NCBI GenBank assembly: GCA_018224455.1
Contig: JAGTUY010000345.1
Coordinates: forward strand, 1-19,880
DNA: 19,880 nt
From: Desulfosarcina sp.
GTDB taxonomy: Bacteria > Desulfobacterota > Desulfobacteria > Desulfobacterales > Desulfosarcinaceae
Direction of reading: 5' to 3'
Positions within the stretch are counted from its first letter, which is position 1; every line of letters starts with the position of its first letter. The notes under the pieces are model-generated. The model did not search any database, was not told the origin of the DNA, and was given only the letters and a program-made list of their open reading frames with translations. Both the position numbers and the translations under genes were made by a program. This document shows, one piece after another, positions 8,735 to 16,071 of this stretch.

Positions 8735-9658
8735 TTTGGCCAGATCATCCTTCAGCTCCTGAACGGCGGCGGCGGATTTCATCAGTGCGGCCTTCTCATC
8801 CTCGGTCAGGGTGATTTCGATCACCTGTTCCATGCCGTTTTTGCCCAGCTTGACCGGAACGCCGATAAACAGGTCGTTGATGCCGTATTCACCCTGGAGA
8901 TAGGCGGCACAGGGCAGCACCTTTTTCTTGTCTTTCAAAATGGATTCCGCCATTTCCACCGCGGCGGAAGCCGGTGCGTAATAGGCGCTGCCGGTCTTGA
9001 GCAGACCGACGATTTCAGCCCCGCCGTTGGCGGTGCGTTTCACCAGCGCATCGATGCGATCCTTGGGCATCAGTTCGGTGATGGGGATCCCGGCCACGGT
9101 TGAGTAGCGGGGAAGGGGGACCATGGTGTCGCCATGACCGCCCAGCACGAAGGCGTGGGTATTTTCGACGGACACATCCAGTTCCATGGCAATGAACGCC
9201 CGGAAACGGGCCGAGTCCAGCACGCCGGCCATACCCAGGACCCGATTCTTGGGGAACCCGGAGGCATCAAAGGCCACGTGGCACATGGCGTCCAGCGGAT
9301 TGCTGACGATAATCAGGATCGCATCCGGGGCGTGTTTGGCGATCTGTTGGGTCACACTTTTGATGATACCGGCATTGGTGCTGATCAAATCATCCCGGCT
9401 CATGCCGGGCTTACGGGGAATACCGGCGGTAATGATAACGATGTCTGATCCCGCGGTCGCTTCATATCCATTGGTGCCGGTCAGTTTGGCATCGTGTTTT
9501 TCAATCGGTGCGGCCTCCGTCAAGTCGAGGGCCTTACCCTGGGGAACGCCCTCGACGATGTCCACCAACACCACATCGCAAAGCTCTTTTTCTGCCAGAC
9601 GCTGGGCAGCGGTAGCACCCACATTTCCAGCGCCGACAACGGTAACTTTTTTGTCCAT
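8726..9658 (-). CDS. mdh: Malate dehydrogenase (LDH-like, NAD-dependent)
   Basis: MDH interconverts malate and oxaloacetate with NAD in the citric acid cycle. The 310-residue protein has the dinucleotide-binding GAGNVGA at 9-15 and D33 (VLVDIVEG), which indicates NAD preference. The substrate loop reads GIPRKPGMSRDDL, with R82 at the malate-specifying place (glutamine in lactate dehydrogenase) and R88. The catalytic pair is D148 (LDSARFR, with R151) and H175 (GGHGDTMVP). The ribosome site AGGAG lies 6 bases before ATG 9658, and a promoter candidate lies at 9727-9754. The gene is transcribed alone toward uvrC; the two coding regions overlap by 9 bases tail to tail, and no terminator lies between them. 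Confidence 0.97.
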   Translation of the reverse strand: MDKKVTVVGAGNVGATAAQRLAEKELCDVVLVDIVEGVPQGKALDLTEAAPIEKHDAKLTGTNGYEATAGSDIVIITAGIPRKPGMSRDDLISTNAGIIKSVTQQIAKHAPDAILIIVSNPLDAMCHVAFDASGFPKNRVLGMAGVLDSARFRAFIAMELDVSVENTHAFVLGGHGDTMVPLPRYSTVAGIPITELMPKDRIDALVKRTANGGAEIVGLLKTGSAYYAPASAAVEMAESILKDKKKVLPCAAYLQGEYGINDLFIGVPVKLGKNGMEQVIEITLTEDEKAALMKSAAAVQELKDDLAKLG

Positions 9659-9726
9659 AATATTCTCCTTATTACGTTAATGGGTTATTATTGTAATTTT
9701 TCGAATTTGTTCGAGGAGGAAAAAAC

Positions 9727-9754
9727 TTGATAACACACAGTCAGCCAATGTCAA
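9727..9754 (-). promoter_or_regulatory. Candidate sigma70 promoter of mdh
   Basis: On the minus strand a perfect TTGACA (9754-9749) is followed after 16 bases by TATCAA (9732-9727), four of six matches to TATAAT. The predicted transcript starts near 9720 and has a leader of about 60 bases that includes the strong AGGAG ribosome site of mdh. Confidence 0.6.
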
Positions 9755-9788
9755 TATGTTTGTTTTATAAGAAGTTAGTTCTCAAATG

Positions 9789-9818
9789 TTGACAATAAAA
9801 GGGCAAACAGGATAAAAC
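9789..9818 (+). promoter_or_regulatory. Candidate sigma70 promoter of the signalling cluster
   Basis: A perfect TTGACA (9789-9794) is followed by GATAAAAC at 9811-9818, which offers GATAAA at 16-base or TAAAAC at 18-base spacing as the -10 element. It is oriented away from the mdh promoter, 34 bases apart, and lies 70 to 100 bases before the first gene of the cluster. Confidence 0.55.
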
Positions 9819-9888
9819 ACCTTCTGTAACAAAATATCAGGTTCATTGTGAAACATTTGTTAGACCGTCATCAAACACAGGATCGTAG

Positions 9889-10806
9889 ATGGACATCAGC
9901 CTGCAAATCAAATCCCTGCTGAATGAAGCCGAATTGTACCGCGCCCAGGGACTCTTTCCCGAAGCAAAAGATAAATACCATGCAGCGTCAGACTTGATTC
10001 ACAAGATCGGCAAGCTTAAAAACAAAGACAGTCTCCTGAAGGCCATTTCAGATAAAATTCAATCCCTTGAAAAAAAGACGGCAAAGGTGGAAACCGGTCC
10101 TTCCTCTCCTGAACTGTCTGAAAAAGGGCAGAATCTGATTAAGAGCCTGTTTGGTGAAAACGATCTGCAAAAAGCCGTCGTCCTGGCAAAGTTCGGGCAA
10201 TTCGAGCGGGCCGTCGTCGAACTGGAAGCCCTGCTGAAAGACGATGTGTACCGGGTGGACGCAGGCAAGAATATTATCCGATGCAAGATGGCGATTGCTT
10301 CTGTGGACGATGCCATCGACCAATACCATCAATGGCTTTCCGGAGACCTGTTCACGGGCCATCAACTGGAGTCCATCAGGACCTATCTTCAACCGATCAT
10401 CGACAGGAAAGGCATTGATAAAATCCTGCCCGTGCCGGTCAGCGAGAAGGATGAAATCAATACCGACGCCGATTCCGGCGGCATCGCGTTCAGCATGCCC
10501 GAACCCGAAGAGGAGATACTGGATATCACCTCCATCGGTATCACCTTCACCAATGGGTCCCATAAGGGGAAAATGGTCGAGTTCGATGTCAATTTTCAGT
10601 CCGGCGGAACATTGAGCCTGATCATCTCGAAAAATGACAAGGGCCTGATCGACGAGTTGAAAGAAGGAGATCGTCTGGACGACATCCAGTTCTACTCACC
10701 CATTGCCATGTTCAAAGGGACGGCCGTCGTTACCACCAAGACCCGGATCGATACCGGACCGAAAAGGGGCGATTTTTGTCTTGATATAAAAGTCACGAGC
10801 ACTTGA
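9889..10806 (+). CDS. TPR-like protein with C-terminal PilZ-like beta domain, function unknown
   Basis: The family is not recognised with certainty. The 305-residue protein has no signal peptide or membrane helix. Residues 4-60 are helical and TPR-like (NEAELYRAQGLFPEAKDKY), and a second TPR-like pair lies at about 95-150 (AKFGQFERAVVELEALL). An acidic linker (about 186-212) leads to a beta-rich domain (about 214-303). Within it N235-F-Q-S-G-G resembles the N-x-S-x-x-G signature of PilZ with Q in place of S, but no R-x-x-x-R precedes it, so c-di-GMP binding is doubtful. AGGA lies 6 bases before ATG 9889. It is the first gene of a cluster with an MglA-like GTPase, a CNB-domain protein and a true PilZ protein, so an adaptor role in that pathway is the best guess. 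A plain scaffold unrelated to nucleotides is also possible. Confidence 0.8.
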   Translation: MDISLQIKSLLNEAELYRAQGLFPEAKDKYHAASDLIHKIGKLKNKDSLLKAISDKIQSLEKKTAKVETGPSSPELSEKGQNLIKSLFGENDLQKAVVLAKFGQFERAVVELEALLKDDVYRVDAGKNIIRCKMAIASVDDAIDQYHQWLSGDLFTGHQLESIRTYLQPIIDRKGIDKILPVPVSEKDEINTDADSGGIAFSMPEPEEEILDITSIGITFTNGSHKGKMVEFDVNFQSGGTLSLIISKNDKGLIDELKEGDRLDDIQFYSPIAMFKGTAVVTTKTRIDTGPKRGDFCLDIKVTST

Positions 10807-10908
10807 CGATTCATGAACGCTGCAGTCAGTCTTTGAATGCGGGTAGCGTATTGCGGCTAAACAAGGTCTCCAGCGCTTACATCATTACATCAGCTAAGGA
10901 TAATCTTT

Positions 10909-11523
10909 ATGGCCATTTTCAACCTGAAGAAAAGGGAAATCGAGTGTAAGGTCGTATACTATGGGCCGGGTCGGTGCGGCAAGACAACGAACCTTGAATA
11001 TGTCTTCAAATCATACAAAAAACAGGTGACCGGAGAGATGGTTTCCATCAATACGGAAGGGGACCGCACCTTGTTTTTCGACTTTTTGCCCATCGGCCTG
11101 GGGAAGATAAAAGGATGCGATATCCGTGTGCAGCTTTACACCGTGCCCGGTCAGGTCAAATACAGCTCGACGCGTAAACTGGTTTTGCGTGGCGTGGACG
11201 GCATCGTATTTGTGGCCGATTCACTGGAGGTGCGGCGTGAGAAAAATATGATCTCCCTGAAGGATCTGCAAAGCAACCTCAAGGAATACGGCAAAAGCAT
11301 ATTCAAGGTTCCCCTGATTATGCAGTATAACAAAAGGGACCTTGCGGATGAGGGAATTCCACTCATGTCCATCGAACAGATGGACCGCGACCTGAACCGG
11401 CAACTGAAAGTGCCTTCTTTTCCAGGCAGTGCCGTGAAAGGAACGGGGGTGGGCGTGACCCTGAAGGCGTGTTTAATGGAAACGCTGAAATCCTTGCAAA
11501 GAGAATTCAAGTGGGCAAAATAG
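10909..11523 (+). CDS. mglA: MglA-like small Ras-family GTPase
   Basis: This 204-residue protein belongs to the MglA family of bacterial Ras-like GTPases, which in Myxococcus set cell polarity and drive type IV pilus and gliding motility. The P-loop GPGRCGKT is at 19-26, the switch I region holds GDRTLFFDFLP (51-61, with the Arg used in catalysis by MglA), the switch II VPGQ is at 79-82, and the base-reading NKRD is at 141-144. The hydrophobic strand GIVFVADS is also family-typical. It should therefore bind and hydrolyse GTP. The usual GAP partner MglB (Roadblock/LC7) is not present in the window. AGGA lies 10-11 bases before the ATG. It lies 102 bases after the TPR gene and 15 before the next, so it is probably co-transcribed. 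The symbol is by family; a distinct paralogue of true MglA is quite possible. Confidence 0.9.
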   Translation: MAIFNLKKREIECKVVYYGPGRCGKTTNLEYVFKSYKKQVTGEMVSINTEGDRTLFFDFLPIGLGKIKGCDIRVQLYTVPGQVKYSSTRKLVLRGVDGIVFVADSLEVRREKNMISLKDLQSNLKEYGKSIFKVPLIMQYNKRDLADEGIPLMSIEQMDRDLNRQLKVPSFPGSAVKGTGVGVTLKACLMETLKSLQREFKWAK

Positions 11524-11538
11524 GGACCGGGCCCTGCG

Positions 11539-12747
11539 ATGAATAACGGCGTGGCGCTATCGGGGAGCCTGGGCTTCCTGTCTTTGGGAGACATCATTCA
11601 GCTGCTTGGTTCGAGCGGCAGCACGGGTGTGCTCCGTCTGATCAACCGTTATGCACCGGATCCGGGATTTATCTATTTTATCGAGGGAAATCCGATCAAT
11701 GCCCAAAACGGAGATACTGAGGGGCTCGATGCCCTCTACGCGCTATTCGGCTGGGTCAATGGGTCCTTTGAGTTCACTCGAGAAGCCATATTGGCCGACA
11801 AGCGAATCAACAAAAGCCGAATGGGAATCATCCTGGAAGGCATGAAGCTTCTGGATGACGGCCATATCAAGAAGATTGGACCGGCCAATGCCGCCGAGAA
11901 AGCGGCCGACATGCAACGGTTGCTTTCGAAAACCGCCATCGTCAAGGGCCCGCTCGTGGACTACATGTACGTCGTCGATGAGGAGGATTTTTTCGACGGT
12001 GAGCATATCGTGGAAGAGGGAAAGCACGGCAGCTGGATCTGGGTGATATTGGAGGGTGTCGTCGATATCGTCAAGGAGGTGGATTCGGGCACCATTCCCA
12101 TCATCCGCATCGGCGACGGCTCTTTTATCGGCAGTATGGCCTCTTTTCTGTTGCAGGGGCACATTCGTTCGGCCACGGCTGTCGCCGTGGGCAATGTCCA
12201 ACTGGGTGTTCTGGATTCCCAGCGCCTGGCCCAGGAATATGCCGGCATGTCTCTCGAATTCAGAACGTTCTTAACCAGCCTTGACAAGCGAATGAAACAG
12301 CTATCAGACCGCATTGCAGAATATCATGACGGTGACCTTCAGACCGCAGACATACTAAAGGACAAAAAGGTGCTCATCCGACAGGGAAGCGCCGAGGAGA
12401 AGCAGCTTTACGTATTAAAGCAGGGCAGGGCGTCCGTGGTGAGACATACCGAAAACGGTCCAGTCGTTCTATGCCATCTTTACAAAGGCGACTTTTTCGG
12501 CGATGTGCCTTTTCTGCACATGGGACAGGAGCCTGAAGGGGCATCCATTTACGGTTCGGAAAACATCAAAATCGCCAAAATCGAGGCCATCACGCTGCAA
12601 AAGGAATACAACCGGCTCTCGACGACGTTTAAAAACATTGTGGATAATATGGCTACCTGCATGTCTGTGACCGCGGACATCGTCTGCAATTCCCTGGCTT
12701 CAAAAAAAGAGGTGGCTGCAGACAGCGACCCCCGGCAGGGAATATGA
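11539..12747 (+). CDS. DUF4388 protein with two cyclic-nucleotide-binding domains
   Basis: The 402 residues begin with a DUF4388/PATAN-type domain (about 7-105; GSLGFLSLGDIIQLL and STGVLRL), a family often found beside bacterial GTPases and signalling proteins. Two CNB-like beta-roll domains follow, at about 148-245 and 272-362. In the first, the phosphate-binding cassette reads GDGSFIGSMASF with R210-S-A-T, so the phosphate-gripping arginine is kept while the usual glutamate is Ser199. In the second (GDFFGDVPFL) the arginine place is held by E333, so it probably does not bind cAMP in the standard way. No DNA-binding domain or membrane segment is seen, so this is not a CRP regulator. It is placed 15 bases after the GTPase gene and 54 before the PilZ gene. 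It may link cAMP to the GTPase; the ligand is inferred. Confidence 0.85.
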   Translation: MNNGVALSGSLGFLSLGDIIQLLGSSGSTGVLRLINRYAPDPGFIYFIEGNPINAQNGDTEGLDALYALFGWVNGSFEFTREAILADKRINKSRMGIILEGMKLLDDGHIKKIGPANAAEKAADMQRLLSKTAIVKGPLVDYMYVVDEEDFFDGEHIVEEGKHGSWIWVILEGVVDIVKEVDSGTIPIIRIGDGSFIGSMASFLLQGHIRSATAVAVGNVQLGVLDSQRLAQEYAGMSLEFRTFLTSLDKRMKQLSDRIAEYHDGDLQTADILKDKKVLIRQGSAEEKQLYVLKQGRASVVRHTENGPVVLCHLYKGDFFGDVPFLHMGQEPEGASIYGSENIKIAKIEAITLQKEYNRLSTTFKNIVDNMATCMSVTADIVCNSLASKKEVAADSDPRQGI

Positions 12748-12801
12748 ATGGCCATATTCGGCATCGGTAACCCCTTACCATCGGGACAAAGGTGAACCCC
12801 A

Positions 12802-13152
12802 ATGAACGAAAAGAGAAAGCATTCCAGAGTGGACTCCATCTATCTGCTCAACTATGTGAATCTGGATGAAAATGAAAAAGAGATGATGCAAGGCATGGGG
12901 CGCACGATCAACGTCTCCGAGTCGGGCATCATGTTGGAAACCCATGTGGCCTTCAGCGAGAATGATACGGTGGACGTCGTTGTGGGACTCAAGGAGGATA
13001 TGGTGACCATTCGCGGAAAAGTGGTCTTCAGTCGGACCACCGATACCGGTCTGCACCAGTCCGGCATTCAGTTTCTGGCCATTGAAGATGCATCGTTGGC
13101 GACCCTGCGCCGCTACATCGATGCATTCAACGCCCTTTCCGCCAATGCTTGA
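12802..13152 (+). CDS. PilZ-domain protein, probable c-di-GMP receptor
   Basis: The 116-residue protein is a single PilZ domain. Both ligand motifs are intact: R5-x3-R9 (RKHSR) near the N-terminus and N37-V-S-E-S-G42 in the first strands. It should bind cyclic di-GMP and pass the signal to a protein partner; stand-alone PilZ proteins often act on pili, flagella or polysaccharide export. No cyclase or phosphodiesterase for c-di-GMP (GGDEF, EAL, HD-GYP) is in the window. It lies 54 bases after the DUF4388-CNB gene and 76 before purC, and is the last member of the signalling cluster. Whether purC is read from the same transcript is open. Confidence 0.92.
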   Translation: MNEKRKHSRVDSIYLLNYVNLDENEKEMMQGMGRTINVSESGIMLETHVAFSENDTVDVVVGLKEDMVTIRGKVVFSRTTDTGLHQSGIQFLAIEDASLATLRRYIDAFNALSANA

Positions 13153-13228
13153 ACCCGATCAGGTGAACGCCATCGAATGAATCGACCCCGAAGGGCCGGC
13201 CTATCGGGAAAATAAAGGAATCTTACCC

Positions 13229-14125
13229 ATGACACGTGTGGTGCGAGAAACTGGTTTTTCAAGCTTGAAATTAATTCAACGGGGCAAGGTCCGAGACATG
13301 TATGATCTGGGCGATGCCTATCTGATGGTAGCGACGGACCGGATGTCTGCCTTCGATGTGGTCCTGCCCGATCCCATACCGGATAAAGGCGTCGTGCTTA
13401 CCCAGATTTCCCTCTTCTGGTTCGACATCATGAAGCCGCTGATCGGCAATCACGTCATCACCGCCGATGTCTCTCGTTTCCCTGAATCCTGCCGCCCCTA
13501 TGCCGCGGATCTTCACGGACGAAGCATCGTCGTTAAAAAAGCCCGGCCGCTTCCGGTGGAGTGCGTGGTCCGCGGCTACATTACCGGGTCCGGCTGGAAA
13601 TCATACCAGAAAGATGGTACGGTGTGCGGCATCCGTCTTCCGGAAGAATTGGTCGAATCCGATCGACTGCCGGCGCCGATCTTCACCCCGTCTACCAAGG
13701 AGGAAGTGGGCAAACACGACATCAATATTGATTTCGACGAGATGGTCGAGCGGATCGGCGCGCCGTTGGCGGAGCAGGTCAGGGATCTCTCGCTGGCCGT
13801 CTATACAAAAGGTGCCCAGATCGCCGGTGAAAAAGGGATTCTGATAGCCGATACCAAATTTGAATTCGGCCTGGTGGACGAAAAGCTGATCCTCATCGAT
13901 GAAGTGTTGACCCCCGACTCATCGCGTTTCTGGCCTAAAGACACCTATGCCCCGGGTGGATCACAGAAGAGTTTCGACAAACAGTATCTGCGCGATTACC
14001 TGCTTACGCTGGATTGGGATAAAACCGCACCGGGTCCACGGCTTCCCCAGACGGTGATAGACAATACGCGAGCCAAGTACGTGGAGGCCTTGACGCTGCT
14101 TTGCGGCGATCGTCATGGACTTTGA
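13229..14125 (+). CDS. purC: Phosphoribosylaminoimidazole-succinocarboxamide synthase (SAICAR synthetase)
   Basis: PurC joins aspartate to CAIR with ATP in de novo purine synthesis, in the cytoplasm. The 298-residue form is the longer type. The ATP-binding start QRGKVRDMYDLGD (17-29), the ECVVRGYITGSGWKSY stretch near 111-126, PIFTPSTKEE, DTKFEFGL and IDEVLTPDSSRFWP are all present. AAGGA lies about 10 bases before ATG 13229. No other purine gene is near. The 3' end overlaps the ParB-like gene by 11 bases. Function is well supported; its place after a signalling cluster is probably chance or genome rearrangement. Confidence 0.97.
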   Translation: MTRVVRETGFSSLKLIQRGKVRDMYDLGDAYLMVATDRMSAFDVVLPDPIPDKGVVLTQISLFWFDIMKPLIGNHVITADVSRFPESCRPYAADLHGRSIVVKKARPLPVECVVRGYITGSGWKSYQKDGTVCGIRLPEELVESDRLPAPIFTPSTKEEVGKHDINIDFDEMVERIGAPLAEQVRDLSLAVYTKGAQIAGEKGILIADTKFEFGLVDEKLILIDEVLTPDSSRFWPKDTYAPGGSQKSFDKQYLRDYLLTLDWDKTAPGPRLPQTVIDNTRAKYVEALTLLCGDRHGL

Positions 14126-15062
14126 GATCACCCCCGTTTTAATCGATCAGATCAAAACGGGGGACCACACTTTTAAAATTACCACAAAAACCGAAAAAAG
14201 CGATCTGGCGCCGTCGATCAGCGCCATCGGTTTGTTGCAACCGCCGGTGCTTGTAAAAACAGGGGCTGACTTCAGGATCGTTTGTGGGTTCCGTCGGATT
14301 GAGGCGTGTGAAACCCTGAACATGAAAAGGATTCCGGCCCGAATTCTCCGATCGAACGTTTCAACGATGATTTGTGCCCAAATCGCGGTTATCGATAATT
14401 CCTCCCAGCGCACATTGAACATCGTTGAGCAATCCCGCGCTTACGCGTTGATCGGAAAATTGGCCGACAACACAACGGCCTGGATGAACATTGTCGAATC
14501 AACAGGATTGGCCGGCAGCCAAACCGCGATGAAACGGATCATACCCGTTGCCGGTATGCCGGCAGCCCTGCAAGACGCCATCCTCGAGGGAAGCATCGCG
14601 CTTCCCATTGCCCTTCAGATCAGCCATTTGGAACACGATGATGCCGAGTCTCTGTGCCGTTTTTTCCGGCAGATGACCACAGGACTGAACATTCAGCGGG
14701 AGTTGCTGGAGTTGATTTCTGAGATCTCACGCAGGGATGACATTCCCATCGCCCAGCTGTTAGTTCAGGCAGATATTACTGATATTATTGAAAATACATA
14801 TTTCCCAGCACCCCAAAAGACGCAACGGTTGCGGATGCTGTTAACGTCGAAACGCTTTCCCGAATTGAGCAAGGTCGAAGCGGCGTACAGCCGGAAAGTG
14901 AAAAGGCTTAAATTGCATCCGCGTGTTCAAATTCACCCCCCCCGTTTTTTTGAAGGAACGTCATACCGTTTGAGTTTAACCATTGATTCCCGCCGCCAGT
15001 TGAAAGCCCTGCAATCAGAATTGGATAAGCTGGTCCACCATCCCAACCTGCTTCCGGAATAG
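14115..15062 (+). CDS. Orphan ParB-like protein (ParB/RepB/Spo0J N-terminal domain and HTH-like region)
   Basis: The 315-residue protein has a ParB-type N-terminal domain (about 5-80): SISAIGLLQPPVLVKTG, then the box II form GFRRIEA at 58-64, equivalent to the GERRxRA CTP-binding motif, and the closing IPARIL strand. Residues about 105-180 resemble the ParB helix-turn-helix core (EQSRAYALIGKLADN, KRIIPVAGMPAALQDAILEGSIALPIAL in two parts). The C-terminal part is not recognised. ParB proteins are CTP-dependent DNA clamps for partition or, in relatives, transcription factors or nucleases. The first catalytic Arg region is altered from the norm, so CTP binding is uncertain. No parA, parS or replication gene is seen. 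It overlaps purC by 11 bases and has a poor ribosome site, so translation may depend on purC. Its codon choice looks more AT-rich than purC by eye. The role is unknown. Confidence 0.8.
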   Translation: MDFEITPVLIDQIKTGDHTFKITTKTEKSDLAPSISAIGLLQPPVLVKTGADFRIVCGFRRIEACETLNMKRIPARILRSNVSTMICAQIAVIDNSSQRTLNIVEQSRAYALIGKLADNTTAWMNIVESTGLAGSQTAMKRIIPVAGMPAALQDAILEGSIALPIALQISHLEHDDAESLCRFFRQMTTGLNIQRELLELISEISRRDDIPIAQLLVQADITDIIENTYFPAPQKTQRLRMLLTSKRFPELSKVEAAYSRKVKRLKLHPRVQIHPPRFFEGTSYRLSLTIDSRRQLKALQSELDKLVHHPNLLPE

Positions 15063-15260
15063 ATTCTCGACCGAACCGTTTCCGGTACACGCGCTACCGC
15101 TGTTGAAGCCTACCGAACCAGTCTCGCCCCAGCAAAGATATAACTTATCGAAAAAATATAAAATAAATGTCATTCGGCAACATGCTTCGGACACTTGCAG
15201 TACCAAGCTAAAAATACGTAAAAAATATGGTTTTAATTCGAAAACATGAACAAATATAAC

Positions 15261-15288
15261 TTGACAAATGCAAGGCAAGATATATAAG
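15261..15288 (+). promoter_or_regulatory. Strong candidate sigma70 promoter of the TetR gene
   Basis: A perfect TTGACA (15261-15266) and TATAAG (15283-15288) are 16 bases apart in an AT-rich stretch. The predicted transcription start near 15295 leaves only about 26 bases of leader before ATG 15321, and almost all of that leader is the palindromic operator candidate. The 15063-15260 segment before it is AT-rich and holds no convincing gene. Confidence 0.65.
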
Positions 15289-15299
15289 CTCTTACAAGA

Positions 15300-15320
15300 A
15301 ATAAATGGAATTCATTTATT
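15300..15320. promoter_or_regulatory. Palindromic operator candidate for the TetR regulator
   Basis: Two perfect 8-base arms, AATAAATG (15300-15307) and CATTTATT (15313-15320), surround GAATT. The site lies just after the predicted transcription start and directly abuts the ATG of the TetR gene, where bound repressor would block transcription. The size and symmetry suit a TetR dimer pair, so autoregulation is the simplest reading. The core is loosely like operators of fatty-acid TetR regulators such as FadR; that link is inferred. Confidence 0.6.
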
Positions 15321-15953
15321 ATGGGGATTCAGGAAAGAAAAGAGAGGGAGCGCGAACGTCGCCGGCAACAGATCATGGTTGCCGCCAAACGGGTTTTCAC
15401 CAACAAGGGCTTCGCCAAGGCAACCATGGAGGATATTGCCAAAGAAGCCGAACTGAGCCCAGGGACCTTATATCTCTATTTTAAGAACAAGGACGAACTC
15501 TACGCCTCGCTTTCTCTGCGAATTCTTCAATACCTGATGATCCGCCTGGAACACGTCAACGCCGAACCGTTTACCGATGCGGTGCAGCGCCTCGATGCCC
15601 TGAAAGAAGCCATGTTCGATGTTTACGAGTTCGATCCGCTCATTCTGATCAATATGTTTCACATGCAGTCCAGTGAAACGCTGAAAAACTTATCTCCAGA
15701 CCTCTTGGGCCAAATTGAATCACTGAGCCGCAGTTCCCTGAAAGTCATGGCCAACATATTCGAAGAAGGCATCCACAGGAACATGTTTGTGGACAGGCAC
15801 CCGACCGCGATCGCCGATATCCTCTGGTCTCTTTTTTCCGGCATCATACTCTGGGAAACCAGCAAAAAAATTATCAATGGCGAAAAAGACTTTATAAAGG
15901 AGACCTTCGATACCGGCTTTGAAATCTTTTCGCGTGGGATTATGCGCCATTAA
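15321..15953 (+). CDS. TetR/AcrR-family transcriptional regulator
   Basis: The 210-residue protein has a basic start (ERKERERERRR), then the TetR N-terminal DNA-binding domain with helix-turn-helix at about 35-56 (TMEDIAKEAELSPGTLYLYF) and the closing KNKDELY. The C-terminal half is an all-helical ligand-binding domain without close identity to a known specificity class. No good ribosome site precedes ATG 15321; the palindrome occupies that place, so the transcript may be poorly translated even when made. It lies 118 bases before acs on the same strand. TetR proteins in this setting often sense acyl-CoA or fatty acids and control acyl-CoA metabolism, so control of itself and perhaps acs is plausible. 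No second copy of the operator is visible before acs. Confidence 0.93.
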   Translation: MGIQERKERERERRRQQIMVAAKRVFTNKGFAKATMEDIAKEAELSPGTLYLYFKNKDELYASLSLRILQYLMIRLEHVNAEPFTDAVQRLDALKEAMFDVYEFDPLILINMFHMQSSETLKNLSPDLLGQIESLSRSSLKVMANIFEEGIHRNMFVDRHPTAIADILWSLFSGIILWETSKKIINGEKDFIKETFDTGFEIFSRGIMRH

Positions 15954-16008
15954 GCGGCGCACCAACCATTACTCGCTTGACAACAACACCTAACCGGAAT
16001 GGATGAAA

Positions 16009-16032
16009 GGGGGGGATTAAACGAGGGGGGGG
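16009..16032 (+). repeat. Two poly-G tracts in the acs leader
   Basis: A run of seven G (16009-16015) and a run of eight G (16025-16032) are separated by nine bases, ATTAAACGA. They lie 25 bases before the acs ribosome site GGAGGAG (16057-16063). Such runs can slip in replication or pair as a G-quadruplex. The TTGACA at 15977-15982 upstream lacks a good -10 partner, so the acs promoter is not placed. Confidence 0.75.
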
Positions 16033-16071
16033 ACGTCTTTACTTTCAACTTTAATCGGAGGAGCGTGACCC

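Noticed and set aside
9841..9855. GTTCATTGTGAAACA, which holds a parS-like half-site GTGAAACA
   Set aside because: Only one half matches the parS consensus and a single copy far from the ParB-like gene is no evidence for partition.
15977..16005. TTGACA as part of an acs promoter
   Set aside because: No acceptable -10 element lies 16-18 bases downstream, so it is not called.
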